A DNA stretch of 64,000 bases from Lineus longissimus (taxonomy: Eukaryota; Nemertea; Pilidiophora; Heteronemertea; Lineidae). The position numbers were made by a program, and so were the translations under genes. Below, piece after piece: positions 25,701 through 37,000 of the stretch (its first letter is position 1; each line of letters starts with the position of its first letter). The DNA lies in assembly GCF_910592395.1 (NCBI RefSeq), contig NC_088313.1:18182437-18246436 (forward strand), read 5' to 3'. The notes below the pieces were generated by a model that did no database searches, was not told the origin of the DNA, and saw only the letters and a program-made list of their open reading frames with translations.

Positions 25701-28700
25701 AACAGTGCAAGCCAGTATGCCAGAACAGAAAAAGTTCAAACTTCCAGCTGTAGGCCGGTCAGGTTACTTGATCAGCCAGGCATATAATGTTGGTATAAAG
25801 AATAGATACAAAAGGTAAGAACAGAATGATATTATATAGAATCTCGAGCCAAATTTATTCCCAAACTTTCTCAAGAAGGAACGTTATGTCTTGTTTCATT
25901 GCCTCTTTACCTGAGTCTTCAAAAACCCTGATGAACTAACCACAAACTGAATTAGCGCCTTTGGTCTGTCAGTATGATATTCGAAATCTAAATGTTAGTA
26001 TGTTCTAAGCAATAGAGTACATTTATCCCGGGACATAAATTTGATGGAAGGTCTATTGGTACAACAAATATTTTTGAAGAACCCAACATTTTCACTATTT
26101 TGTTAGCATTACCATGAAATCTACCCCAAGGGATTTTTTCCTGGTCAACATTCAGAAAAACTAATGATATTCGTGACAAGTACATGTATGTGACACGTTT
26201 TTCAATGGGATAGCCCGTTAAGAGGACAAAGAAAACAACACAAATTTCTAAGGTGTATCACAAAGATGATGATGACGATGCTGCTAATAAAAATTATATG
26301 AAACGAAACTATTTTCATTTGTTTTTTTGGGGGGGGGGGGGGTGGAGAGGGGGATAAAAACGGTAAAGGGTTTAAGATCATAAAGCTTTTTTTAACAAAC
26401 ACTTTGGTAGAATTTAAACGAAATTGTTCAATGTAGGTTCTGGTACCTCATTCAAAATAGTGATATCGTTGTGAAAAAGCAGACTTTTGACGACAAGGGT
26501 TATAAATTAGGTTGTTTTGCTCGCACGGGTGCTTATCGTAATGATATCAGACCACCACATACTGCGTGTATGGTCACCGGTCACAGCATACAGTATCAGA
26601 AAGGAAAAGTGGAGCGCCTATTTCACACTAAAATGAATTGTATAATGTACTCGGCAATTATAATATTATTTTATTGTACTTAGAGAACATGTCTTAGCTA
26701 AAACCCGTTATACATTTTTCTCGATTCCTTTCGGGTTTAATAAGGATTATCTTAAAAATAAATCAAGCTGTTTTGTATATATTTTTCTTTGCAAGACAAT
26801 CTCATAGTGTATTAACGATTTTATTTGTAATAAACGACTTACTTTGTCTTCTATCACGTATGAAAGCTTTGAAGTTGTTTTTGTGGGCCAAATACATACA
26901 TTCCAGAGATTAGAACGAAGACACTCTATGCTTACCCTTTTGTCAAAGTCGTGTCATCCGAAAGTTACATTAGATGTTAAGCCAATCAGAGTTTAACAAC
27001 GCGTCCGTTTTCTCACTTTCAGCCGCCACATCCGGAGCTACGACAAAGCAAATGGAATCCTGCCTTCTACCACCGTCTCCCGGGTTAACAACAGTCACCT
27101 CAGTACAAGGGTCAACTCCAAAGTCAACTCCGCTGCCCCTGGAGCGCCAAGGGATCAGTACTACAGCAGTTCGCTACCAGATACGAAAAAGACTGCTTTG
27201 GGTAAGAACTTGTGGTGTCAAGGTATCTTTTTTAGCTCCTTCTCAAGACAATTGTTGCAGGATGTTTCGATATAAATCTCTATTTGTCTCCAGCTGAGGC
27301 TAGGAAAGCTGGTTCGAGACGTTGTGAAAAAACGTTCTTTTGGTTCAACAGTTGCTCCTTCTGATCAGTGAAAACAGTCACTATAAGATTTCCCACAAGA
27401 GTAATGATGTTTCATTTTGTCTTCTTGCAGTTGCATCAAGTGACAAGAGAGGTGTCTCGACCGCCCCTAATAGGTTAGAGAAGTCTGAGAAGAGGACGAG
27501 AGCCCCCCTCCCAAAGATTAATAACTTAGTGAAGGGGCCTCTAGATAAGGATACATCTCATATGAATGGTCATGTACCCCATTTGAAGTTGAATGGGAGT
27601 AGCCATTCACACCACTCGATACCACCGCCGCAACAAAGGCAAAGACGGAGTGAAGGAACAACAGATTCAAATAAAATGTTAGGTATGTAACAAAAGGCTC
27701 ATCAGATCATAGATCATACACTAGACTTCGAAATCGCAAAGTCTTCAACGAGATATACAGGAACTGCCAAATATTATTATGGAGATTGGACTTATTGGGA
27801 TAAAATGCAGATCATCGAAAGAAATGATTTTTAAATGAAGAAATGAAATTTAATGATTTCTCTTCAGGTCCAATTACTACCGAAAGAATGAAGGGACGTT
27901 TACCTCCAAACTTCGCAACGAAGTGGGCTAATGCGAGGGCTGATTATAGTGGCCGTCAGCCTAGCGGGTAAGTTGAGACATTCTTTATTATAACAGTACC
28001 AGTACCAAGAATCGCCGGTCCCGAATGGTTTCCTCTCTAATTACCACCACAAGGCCCCCGGTAACACGACCACCCTGGTACCCAGACCACCACCACTGGA
28101 TTGGACGGTTTCAATGACCATATTCACCCCTTTAACCCGACCAAAGGGCCATTCTTTTATTCGGGTCAGTGGTGGAGAAAATCTTTTTTGCTTGATCTTA
28201 TTTTAACAACAACAACGGCGTTTTGTTTTTCAAGAAAGCATTACCGTTTTGAACTTATCATTCCAGGCAACAATATATACAGAAAAGTACGAATCTCACC
28301 AAACTGCCTGATCATATGAAATCTCGCGAGAATACGATGTACGCAATTGACATGATCAGCAAGTGCCAATCACGTGAGATTGTTCCTAGCGTGACCGACA
28401 GTCAGAATGTCACCAAGACTCCACGAGGATTGAAGCAACGACAGGCAGAGGTTGAGGCAGCTAAGAAGTGGAAAACGATAGATGGAGCAGAGGTCAGGCG
28501 CGAGAAACCAATGAAAGTCAGGTCAAAATTAGGGAATGTTGATAAACTGGAAAGAATAAAGGAAAAGAGTAAAGAAACAACTCTTAAGAAACCAGTGGTC
28601 AGGATAACTTATAAGACTAAACCTAAGGTTCGGGCGACGAATAGGGAAATGGCTACGTCCGATAAGAAACTCCGGCAACGGTCAGGTGCTAGGGCTGTGG

Positions 28701-30124
28701 TGTCAAGGCTATCTCCCATTCAGAGAGAAGATGGGCCACGGCCGTCTAGTGCATTGGACATGAAACCGTCTTGGCCTCCGGTAGTGCCACCGAGGCCGGG
28801 AGTGAGGAGGAAAATTTTGAAACGGATTGAACCATTAGGTAAACCTGAAGTGAACACACCAAGGGTGATAAACAGTATCTATAATAATCCTATTGCGCCA
28901 TTTAGAAGAATGAAAAAAAATAGAACTGCTAAAAAGTCAAAGCTTAAACCCATGAAAATATCCGCCAAAGAGCCAGTGGTGTTATCTGAGCAAACAGCCA
29001 AAAAGTATGTTTCGGTACGAAAGATATACGCTGACACTGGGAAAACTATCAAACAACGTGAGAAACAATTTTATGAAAAGTTAGAAAAATTCCAGTTAGA
29101 AACCACGCGACGGAATAACCAGAGTATTGTGGAAAAACAAATCGAGAAAATGGAGCAGAAACAGAGACAGCAATTACAACTGTATCGTATACGGAGAAGG
29201 TTCACCGAGGACCAGCTGAAACGATGGTCGACGCAGTATGTCACCGGGAAAATCTTAGAACATGAGACGAAGGACCGGTTCATTTACGGGTTACCGGAGA
29301 ACTTGAACGAAGAGCCTGAGCACCAAGTCAAAATCAAGCGTAAACGTTTGAAGCCCAAAGCCAAATTCTCCCAGGTGGTCACCCGCGTCAAGAACATGGC
29401 GAAATATGCTAAGATGTTCAATATCAAGATGGGACCAGAGCCGCCACGAGTCAAGACACCTCTCATGGATGGAATAGACTTTGTGCAGATTGTAGAGACA
29501 GATGAGAAAGGTGAGGTTAAAAGAAAATGCATCGGAGAACCGGAGTCACAGGGTATAGGGTTAAATAGAATACCTTCTCCACTAATAAGGATGAATCAAC
29601 AACTACTGTCTAAATAAATGATGCATTCTATGTTTTCAGGTGACAAGGTTGATACTCGTGTGGATGTAAAAGACTACATAGCGGACGCCAAAAATCTGCT
29701 CCATGCATCCAACCGAGGTAAGGATGATCGACAGATAGAACAGGTTTCGGACTTCGAAGGGTCCGATTCCACTGGTTTCCAGTACTACAGCGGCCCTGTG
29801 GTCAGTTTCATTTGCCGAGCAAATAAATTGCTTTTAAATTCTTCTAGCAAACTGACGCCCATGAAAACTGCACCGCGGCGTTCTCCCGTCGCAGATAGTC
29901 TTCGGAAATCGTTCGGGTGGCTGGCAGTGTTCTTATGGAATAACCCGCTAGTATTTTACTTTTCAGACTTGGACCTGGACGCCTCCCAGTTTCTTGGTGC
30001 CTCTCTCCGCGAGTCAAGGGTAAGCTTGGACTCGCTGGACCTGGATACGGACGACGACGCATTTGAAAGAGCAAAACTACGATACGGGTTGGATAACATC
30101 AGTCAGACATCAGTGAGAGTCTAG
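16770..30124 (+). CDS. Eight-exon gene for an unrecognised basic, partly coiled-coil protein (~948 aa)
   Basis: Exons: 16770-17070, 23810-23996, 25716-25814, 27023-27201, 27431-27682, 27868-27967, 28267-29510 and 29640-30124. Each intron starts GT and ends AG, the phases (1,2,2,1,1,2,1) join without a stop, and the total is 2847 nt. Exon 1 is extremely Arg/Lys-rich. Exon 7 (415 codons) is also basic, with a Lys/Glu/Gln-rich probable coiled coil at about 29030-29260. The C-terminus turns acidic (DLDLDASQF, DLDTDDDAFE). There is no signal peptide or membrane segment in the spliced product up to the last exon. I do not recognise the family; a cytoskeletal or nuclear role is only a guess. The start is uncertain: ATG 16770, an acceptor at 16815 (then more upstream exons), or ATG 23869. 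Exons 4-8 are well supported, exons 1-3 less so. Exon 3 uses a weak acceptor. Confidence 0.72.
17071..23809 (+). other. Intron 1 of the basic-protein gene
   Basis: This 6.7-kb stretch has a GTAAGC donor and a TTTATAG acceptor, and joins phase 1 to phase 1. Apart from the composite repeat at 20.7-21.6 kb, I found no exon in it. A second possible acceptor at 17139-17140 would instead give about 27 residues and a stop, which is a short alternative ending for exon 1. Confidence 0.45.
20709..21620. mobile_element. Composite interspersed repeat with internal duplications and a GACGAC-rich tail
   Basis: GACCTCTGTGACCTTGAAAA appears twice (about 20849 and 21265). A second block built on CCAAACTTCGGT-CCTGAGATCACCTGAC and GATCAATAGTCATTGCAG appears twice, about 90 bp apart (from 21037). 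A related stretch lies at about 21440-21510. The right end has a (GAC)n-type array at 21536-21573 followed by GCTATCGTATAGACTCCCC. GCTCACC (20727) and GGTGAGC (21602) are inverted near the two ends. No protein is encoded, so this is a non-autonomous element. A short copy of its right end lies at 57510-57627. Confidence 0.7.
24166..24180 (+). repeat. 15-base G homopolymer
   Basis: This is an uninterrupted run of 15 G in intron 2 of the basic-protein gene. Length is likely to vary or be mis-sequenced. The intron (23997-25715) otherwise shows nothing I can name. Confidence 0.85.
26329..26342 (+). repeat. 14-base G homopolymer after a T run
   Basis: Fourteen G follow seven T in intron 3 of the basic-protein gene, the second long G run in 2.2 kb. 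The intron (25815-27022) otherwise holds nothing recognisable. Confidence 0.85.
28010..28145. mobile_element. Old pogo-like fragment in intron 6 of the basic-protein gene
   Basis: CCCCCGGTAACACGACCACC shares a 13-nt word (GGTAACACGACCA) with the complement of the MITE at 11024-11090. The flanking text (TTTCAATGACCATATT, TAACCCGACCAAAGGG) looks like an eroded inner part of a related longer element. Ends could not be placed. Confidence 0.4.
29511..29639 (+). other. Intron 7 of the basic-protein gene, length divisible by three, with an in-frame stop
   Basis: The donor AAAG|GTGAGG and acceptor TTTTCAG define a 129-nt intron. If it is kept, the frame reads on for 35 codons and stops at 29615-29617 (ending LLSK). 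If it is removed, translation continues 161 more codons to 30124. This is therefore either an intron or a switch between two C-termini. Confidence 0.7.
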
Positions 30125-30856
30125 TCTTAGATCAATCACTCGGAGGTGGGGCATGATGCAGTATCGATTCTGGGACATTACACTCACTGGTGAATTACTC
30201 CTCGTTGTAATAGGACTAGAAACGACGATTCCGATTTTTGGCAGTTAAGTCGTCGCCTCATCCTTTGAGGAGGGGGGATGTTCATTTCTGGCTTTCGCGA
30301 CTCCAGAGTGGGTGCGAGAGACTTCGCAGATACTTTCAATCAGTATTGTAACTTTCAATCAGTAGTGCGTTTATACTGGTAAATTAGTTCAAATTCACTA
30401 GAATAAGATTTCTTTTTACACAAATAAGTTTTGCGTTTCCTCTATTTTTGTGACCACTGATCGCCGATGCTCATGGGTTCAGACGACTGGAAACTATTCC
30501 TTTTTCCATTCCTTTCCGAGAACCAGACATTACAATGAACAGGCAAGTGGAATTGTAAGTTTTATTGAACTAAATCAAACAAAATAATCATAGAGTGTAG
30601 TTGCGTACATATAACATGATAAAAGAAACATACAATTGAGATCGTCCTCATTTTACCATGGCGCTAGTTTAAAGAGAGACCACAAAATAGTGCCGTAGAA
30701 AAATTAGAAATATCCCAATGGGGAATCATCTTTGGAGTTTCTTGTATTTGCCTCGATCTATTTTTACACTACTTAAAAACTTGGTCAAGACATTGTATTG
30801 GTTTTATTACAGAGCATAAACTCATCATAGGCGCAGAAATTGTTTAACTCCCGAAT
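30125..30856. other. 3' region after the basic-protein gene
   Basis: No AATAAA follows the stop at 30124 within 700 bp on the plus strand. The first is at 31104-31109, inside the hairpin-repeat region, so either the 3' UTR is long or a variant signal is used. Nothing else was recognised. Confidence 0.35.
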
Positions 30857-30946
30857 GGCAATATTATTCTCAAGACAAACGTGGCGGAAGGTTTGGTTTA
30901 AAATCCCCAGTGATTTCCACGAGGGTCGTTCAGAATAAGGTTTAAC
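30857..30946 (-). repeat. Hairpin repeat unit, copy 1 (most diverged)
   Basis: Read on the minus strand it runs from GGTTAAACC through CGACCCTCGTGG and CGCCACG to GTCTTGAGAATAATATTGCC. The two conserved blocks are partly complementary (TTCT, GAC and CGTGG pair with CCACG, GTC and AGAA). It shares order and spacing of blocks with copies at 31170 and 31490. A minus-strand frame stays open across it, but it is not conserved in copy 2. Confidence 0.6.
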
Positions 30947-31169
30947 CATGGTTTGCTGCTTTCTGCCCATTTGAAAGCTCACATTTAGATTACCAAGGTA
31001 CTTGTCGTGATTCGTCACTTGTTTGCATCATTTTGTTACTTTTTACATCACAAGTTTAAATTTGGCACAAAAAGCGTTCGGCAGTTTATGAAAATCCATC
31101 CACAATAAAACGTTATCAAATTGTTGATTAATGCATATTCATGTTTTTCAAATGATGGGAAGGGGTTAG

Positions 31170-31260
31170 GCAATGTTACTTTCAAGACCGTCGTGGCAGA
31201 GAAATTGGTTCAAGTAACCTGGCAGTGATCTCCACGTGGGTCTTTGAAAATGAGATTAAC
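31170..31260 (-). repeat. Hairpin repeat unit, copy 2 (best inverted repeat)
   Basis: Arms at 31180-31196 (TTTCAAGACCGTCGTGG) and 31232-31249 pair with two mismatches and one bulge. Inside, GAGA/TCTC and GGTT/AACC can extend the stem to a short loop. The copy has stops in the frame that is open in copy 3, which argues against a coding role. Confidence 0.65.
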
Positions 31261-31489
31261 TAAGCTGAATCCAATCAGAAAGTCTTTACGATAAACACTA
31301 ATTCTGTAGAATATACGGCCAAATTGTGCAATGAAGATCTTTTTTTGAATAATCGTGAAGGGCGACTTTAATTTTCTCTGGCAGGTTAAGCTCCGGAACT
31401 TCTCAGTAGATAATTGGGATGGACATATTCAATGCATAATAACATGTTGACAAGGTCGGAGTGCTGGTATAGCTGCCATCAGATGTAAA

Positions 31490-31580
31490 ATGTACTCTTT
31501 CAAGACCAGCGTGGCAGACTGGATAAAATGCGCCTACCCGGCACGTGTCTCCACATTGGGCATCGAAAAGTAGATTAACC
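31490..31580 (-). repeat. Hairpin repeat unit, copy 3
   Basis: On the minus strand it has GGTTAATCT, TTTTCGATGCCCAATGTGG, AGAC...GTCT and CTGCCACG, then GGTCTTGAAAG. It sits 320 bp from copy 2, which itself sits 313 bp from copy 1. A minus-strand frame running from about 31615 to about 31414 is open and preceded by a fair acceptor (CTCCTCTATAG), so a short terminal exon cannot be excluded for this copy alone. Confidence 0.6.
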
Positions 31581-31765
31581 GATGGATATCCAATTGCTGT
31601 TCCTATAGAGGAGGAATAAAGATTTCATTTCGAGTACAGGACGCATGGGTCCTATTATAGCGTCAAAAGGCTAACTTGCCAACACAAAACAGCTCTCCAA
31701 GAAAGTATAAATATTCAGTTCAGCTAGGAAAAATCCGTCTATTTTCTTCGCGTGACCAACCCAAC

Positions 31766-31806
31766 AGAAGGTCCACATCCCATAGCCCACAAAAATGGGA
31801 CCTTCT
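31766..31806. repeat. Perfect 9-bp inverted repeat between the H3 gene and the hairpin array
   Basis: AGAAGGTCC at 31766-31774 is exactly complementary to GGACCTTCT at 31798-31806, and an inner CCCAT/ATGGG can add to the stem. It lies about 120 bp beyond the H3 poly(A) signal on the minus strand. It does not match the metazoan histone 3' stem-loop consensus (GGYYYTTYTNARRRCC). Confidence 0.55.
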
Positions 31807-31923
31807 CCTTATAATCGGAATATTTTATATAAAGCTAGGTTTGCATTGAATTTTGCATTGCTTTTGCATTGTTCATTCATATTTCATGGCTACATTCCAT
31901 TACACACGCATGTCTATACAGTT

Positions 31924-31929
31924 TTTATT
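31924..31929 (-). promoter_or_regulatory. Poly(A) signal AATAAA of the histone H3 gene
   Basis: AATAAA on the minus strand lies about 85 nt inside the terminal exon that begins after a TTTTAATTTTTCAG acceptor at 32015. No canonical histone stem-loop precedes it. This is typical of polyadenylated replacement-type histone genes. Confidence 0.6.
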
Positions 31930-32014
31930 TACAATTGAGGTTTCATGCACATGTGTTGATTACAGCCCAGTATCGACGACAGACAAAGGTCATTCCAATC
32001 TCGTGACTCCAGGG

Positions 32015-32344
32015 CTGAAAAATTAAAACGCAGAATAAGTATATGAATTAGACACAGAAGGAGTTGCACAGTAGTATTTCGAAGTTTCGAACATGTTCTA
32101 TAGATAATGAGACCGGGACAGGTATACGCGAGGCGAAGCACAAAGCCGGACATTACCGGTAGGGCTACGGACATGCACAGGCAAATACGGCAGATCATAC
32201 TACACAGACAGCAACGAGTACGATACGAGTTAAGGAGTTGAAAACTGCGTATTAGACTTGATGACTTTAGGTTCCATCCAATGCCCATTGACCAGACCAT
32301 ACATGAAAGAGTCACAGTGGCACGCAACAGACAAATTTACGTAC
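32015..32344 (-). other. Probable 3'-UTR intron of the H3 gene
   Basis: A strong donor (GAAAG|GTACGT) occurs 20 nt after the H3 stop codon, and a strong acceptor (TTTTAATTTTTCAG) follows 330 nt later. The junction is within 50 nt of the stop, so it would not be expected to trigger nonsense-mediated decay. A chance minus-strand ORF (31929-32327) overlaps this intron and is not counted as a gene. Confidence 0.6.
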
Positions 32345-32364
32345 CTTTCAAGAGAGACTCTGTT

Positions 32365-32965
<601 letters not shown>

Positions 32966-33039
32966 CTACGGTATGGCAGTGGTGTTCGCTCCTGGAGGCT
33001 TTCAAGGCGGTGGTGAAGACGTCGTGCGCAGCGCCAGGT

Positions 33040-33245
33040 TTTATACACATCAGATCATCGACCCGTTTGTGACCTTTGGAGTCGATTGGTCAACATTTCT
33101 TAGAGCTCAGAAAGTGATTGGTGGAACTCGTAAAATGTGTGATCAGTTGCTCCCCCAGTTCTCAGGCTTTGGCATGGTTGTATTGGCTGTCTCCCACGGA
33201 GTACGACAACCTGGCCGAGGTTGACACGAGATCCAATTCTATTGG
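33040..33245 (-). promoter_or_regulatory. Histone H3 promoter: TATA box and four CCAAT boxes
   Basis: On the minus strand TATAAA is at 33045-33040, about 80 bp upstream of the ATG, which leaves a 5' UTR of roughly 50 nt. CCAAT (ATTGG on plus) occurs at 33085-33089, 33117-33121, 33182-33186 and 33241-33245. Such an array is typical of strongly expressed, S-phase histone promoters. Confidence 0.75.
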
Positions 33246-33299
33246 CCAGACCACCCAAGCAACACGGTAAACAAAATTTCGCGCCCGGGTGATATTTGG

Positions 33300-34009
33300 T
33301 GCAGGCCTCAAGGAAAGACTTGTCAATTGCACTGGACTCTATTGAAACCATGACCGAGGATCATACAGTGTCTGCTGTTTTGTTAGTTTCTCTTATTAGC
33401 CTGAAATCAAACGTATTCAATCTTCACGGTTCCCGGAATTATACAAGCTTTGTCAACGTTGAATGACGCAATGATTATGGACTCTGAGAAACCGTCATTG
33501 GACAATGCCAAATACCATTTCATGCAAGATGAACGTGCGGTTTCGGCCAACAGTGTGAACCGAAGATAGTAACTATTTACATAAACTGGGAATGAACGCT
33601 GCTGTCAATAACAACCAAAAACGACAGGGATATAAAATACGACATCTTTTCGATCTTCTACATGTAATAAATAGATAAACCATGAATAAACCCTCACAAA
33701 AATTGTCACTTTCAAAGGTCGACAGCATATTCACATCGAAACAAAGTTGACGTGAACATGAACACCGATCATCACAGTAGAAAAGTCACCCGGGCCCCAG
33801 TGACTGTGACTATAAAGCCGTACTGTCACAACATTCACAACGACCCATTAACTTTGCATGTTTTACACGTGGCAAATTTACCAGATACCTTTCTTGCCAT
33901 GCACATTCAAACTTCAACAACAGCATGGGTCACCATATTGCCATGCAGCGAACAATATAATCATCATCCTGCTTCGGAAAACACTTAAGTGATTGAAACA
34001 ATTTTGGCA
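33300..34009. other. Spacer between the H3 promoter and the symporter 3' end
   Basis: The symporter 3' UTR should be in its upper part, but I see no minus-strand AATAAA there. AATAAA words near 33666 and 33686 are on the plus strand and serve no known gene. Nothing else was recognised. Confidence 0.4.
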
Positions 34010-37000
34010 TCATCTGAACCATATTATCAAAAATGTTGTTACTCCTAAAACCAGTAAAGCATTGACCCTCAGCGTCCATCTCACCACACCGTCCATTTGC
34101 ATATATTCTTCCAGTTCCTCTTCTGTTGCTTTTTGACTTCGACCTTCGTCACCCGGGTTTTTTGGAGGTAAGCAGCAGACGATTCTAAGGCAGCGCCGAC
34201 GTTTGTTTTCTTCTTCTGAAACCAATGAACACAAATTTATTACTGTTATATATCGAAAGACCCGAAGAAATATCACCTTTAAGTGCTTGTGCCATGGGCC
34301 ACAATTAGATGAAGTCGTGATTAGAAATTGGCCACAGAATGACGATGTCTCCTCATGTCTTCCCAGGGTACACTTATGTTTACCCAGGATAAACTCCTTA
34401 GGTTTACCAAGGGTACACTCCTGATGTTTACCCCAGTTCATCCTGAGTAAATTCCTTGGGCCAAATTCATAAAGGGCGTTTAAGGGTTAGACGTGTGTAA
34501 CTACTCCCTGATCAGTTTCAGGGCCTATTCATATTCGGTGAAGATTTACATGAAGGACCTGAATCTGTCTATTCAGTAGTTAAACGCTGTTTTAAGCTAA
34601 ACGCCCTTTATGAATTTGGCCCAACCTGGTTTTGGTTTGTTTTCCTCATAAATCAGCGCCGATTCCTTTGGATCTCTCGAAAATATCGTGTCTTCTTCCT
34701 CAGCAAGGTTATTGTATATCTTATTTCTAAAAACTGCAATCGATGGTCTTTTGTTGACATCTCTGACATCATCGTAATCATCATCATCACGTAGCGTGCT
34801 ATTTCTTGTCCACCAGGTGACTCGCCGGAGCTACATGTATGCAAAATAGATTTACGAATTGCAATGATATGTCATAATTTAGTTGCAACGCCATTTGGAT
34901 GAAAATAAGATGTAGAGAGAACATTTCTCGTTAAAAGTATGATGGGTTTATTAAATCATGAGCACATATGCATATTTACAGAAACAAGTACAAGCTATAG
35001 ATTCATATCTGCATAAACCAACTCAGAAAAGGACAAAGGAATATGGTTGTTTTAACCCACCAGTATTTCGTCCGGTTCTTGCGTCAATAAGCTGACAACC
35101 ACGATGACCAGAAGGCAGACTCCAGCCAGGATAAGGGCAAAATAGAAAAAGTGAACCCGGGCCAAGACGGCTGGTCTACGGTCTATCTCTCCACACGCGG
35201 GTGCTTGGTAGACGAAGTCCAAGATCATTCGGCTCACACCCACCGCGAGACCGACCATCAGGGACCAAAACGCACCCTGTAATTCAAATGATAAGTGTCA
35301 CCTGGCTGTCTGAAGATGAATGACTGATCGAGAGTACCGAAGTTCAGCATGAAGACAAGAGAAAGAGAAAAGAGCTAATACCGTTTCATTTGCCCTTTTC
35401 CACAATATTCCACAGCCGAAAACGACGAACCATGGTGGCAGTAAGTTGGCTCCGATGGCCTGAAGGTAGACCCAGAGCTGTGCACCGCTAGAGCTCTGGA
35501 GGATAGGGATCCACAGGTAGCTCACGACAACCAGGACGATGATGAACAACCTGACAAAGATTGGCGAAAAAACTACATCATGTACAGTCTAGCTCATATT
35601 TATATCAATACGACCAACTTCATATGATATCTTACAAACTGATGATGGACATAATTCTATGTGATAAAAGAAAAGACGAATAGATCCAATTCAAACATAG
35701 TATTATCCGAATCGAACGACTATCCCCAGCATTGCGGAAGCCAGAATAGGGGAGGATACACTCGTTTCTCCACACCCCTAGCATAGGTTCATCGTTCCTT
35801 TACCTCCCAACAATCATAAGTTCAAACTCCGATGACTGTTTCCTGAACTGCCTCCAAATGTCCATAGTGAACATGCTGCTGGAGCTATTGAAGACTGATG
35901 TCAGGGAGCTCATAAGAGCAGCAAGTACACTGGCTATCATCAGTCCGCGAAGGCCAGCCGGTAACAGCTCCACCACTAACTTTGGGTAGGCGATGTTAGA
36001 GCAGCCCACAGGATTCTGGCACACCTGCATGCAGATGTCTGGGTCCACGCAGGCAACTTCGTCTGAAAGATAAATTAACCTCACTGTAAAGTGTCCCAAG
36101 CCGTAACAATAGTGCAAGTTCTATGACACAGATTACATGTTCCTGTAACACTTTTTGAATCTGTTACCATTTTCGTGAGCTTCCCCTTATTGCTTGGGAA
36201 CGCCAAAAGATAGAATGACACAGTTTTCTGTGTTTCCCCCTACTGAAAAGTCATGGTCTCCTTACTTACCAGGGAACAGAGCCCTACTGATCATGCCTGG
36301 AATGACCATCATGAGGATAGGCAGCAGCTTGAGGTAGGACCCGAATATGGCACCACCTCTGGCGTGGGCCAGATTTTTGGCGGCGAGGACCCTTTGAACC
36401 ATTACCTGTGGAGCAAGCAAGAAGAAAATGATGTTCTCGTTTGTCATAGACACACTTTAGTCTAACTTCCAATGGGACCCACAGCCATCCGACATTTTGA
36501 AGAGTTTCAGAGGTTCAACGTTTTTTATCTGTAGAAACACTATCTACACTATCGCAAGAACTTGGATGTCATATTTGTGGCCTTCAGGTATCCCATAGCT
36601 TCCTGCAGAGTGTACGTGCACATGATGTACCACGTTCCATCATTTGACTAAATGTCACATTATCATGAGGTTCCCAGTCATTTAAACCATTATAGTACTG
36701 TTGACTAACCTGGTCGTTGCACCAGACAAAAACTCCTGGGATCGTTAATCCAAAAGTGATAGCTGGCCAGGGGAAGTCAGAATTGATGGGGTCTCTCATT
36801 ATGTTCCACGCGTCATGACGGGGTAGGCCACACGTCATGTTGTTCACGACTGTAACATTGGGCACAGCAGCGTTATACTTGGTGTATAGACCAGGAAAAC
36901 CACCAACTTCTATAAGACCTAAAGACGAAAGAAGTAAGTCAGTGCTTTGATCCTATAAAGTTGGTTTGAGGCAATGGGCCAGTCTCTGCATGTACGCATT

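Noticed and set aside
29801-29990. Two mini-introns inside the last exon of the basic-protein gene (GTCAGT...TTCTAG, 47 nt; GTGGCT...TTTTCAG, 50 nt)
   Set aside because: Splice-like ends are present, but removing either or both shifts the frame to an early stop, whereas the unspliced frame is open to 30124.
31410-31615. A Cys-containing terminal exon on the minus strand over hairpin copy 3
   Set aside because: The frame is open with a fair acceptor, but copies 1 and 2 do not preserve the peptide and copy 2 has stops. No upstream exon could be linked.
31929-32327. 132-codon minus-strand ORF
   Set aside because: It spans the probable 3'-UTR intron and last exon of the H3 gene and shows no protein motif.
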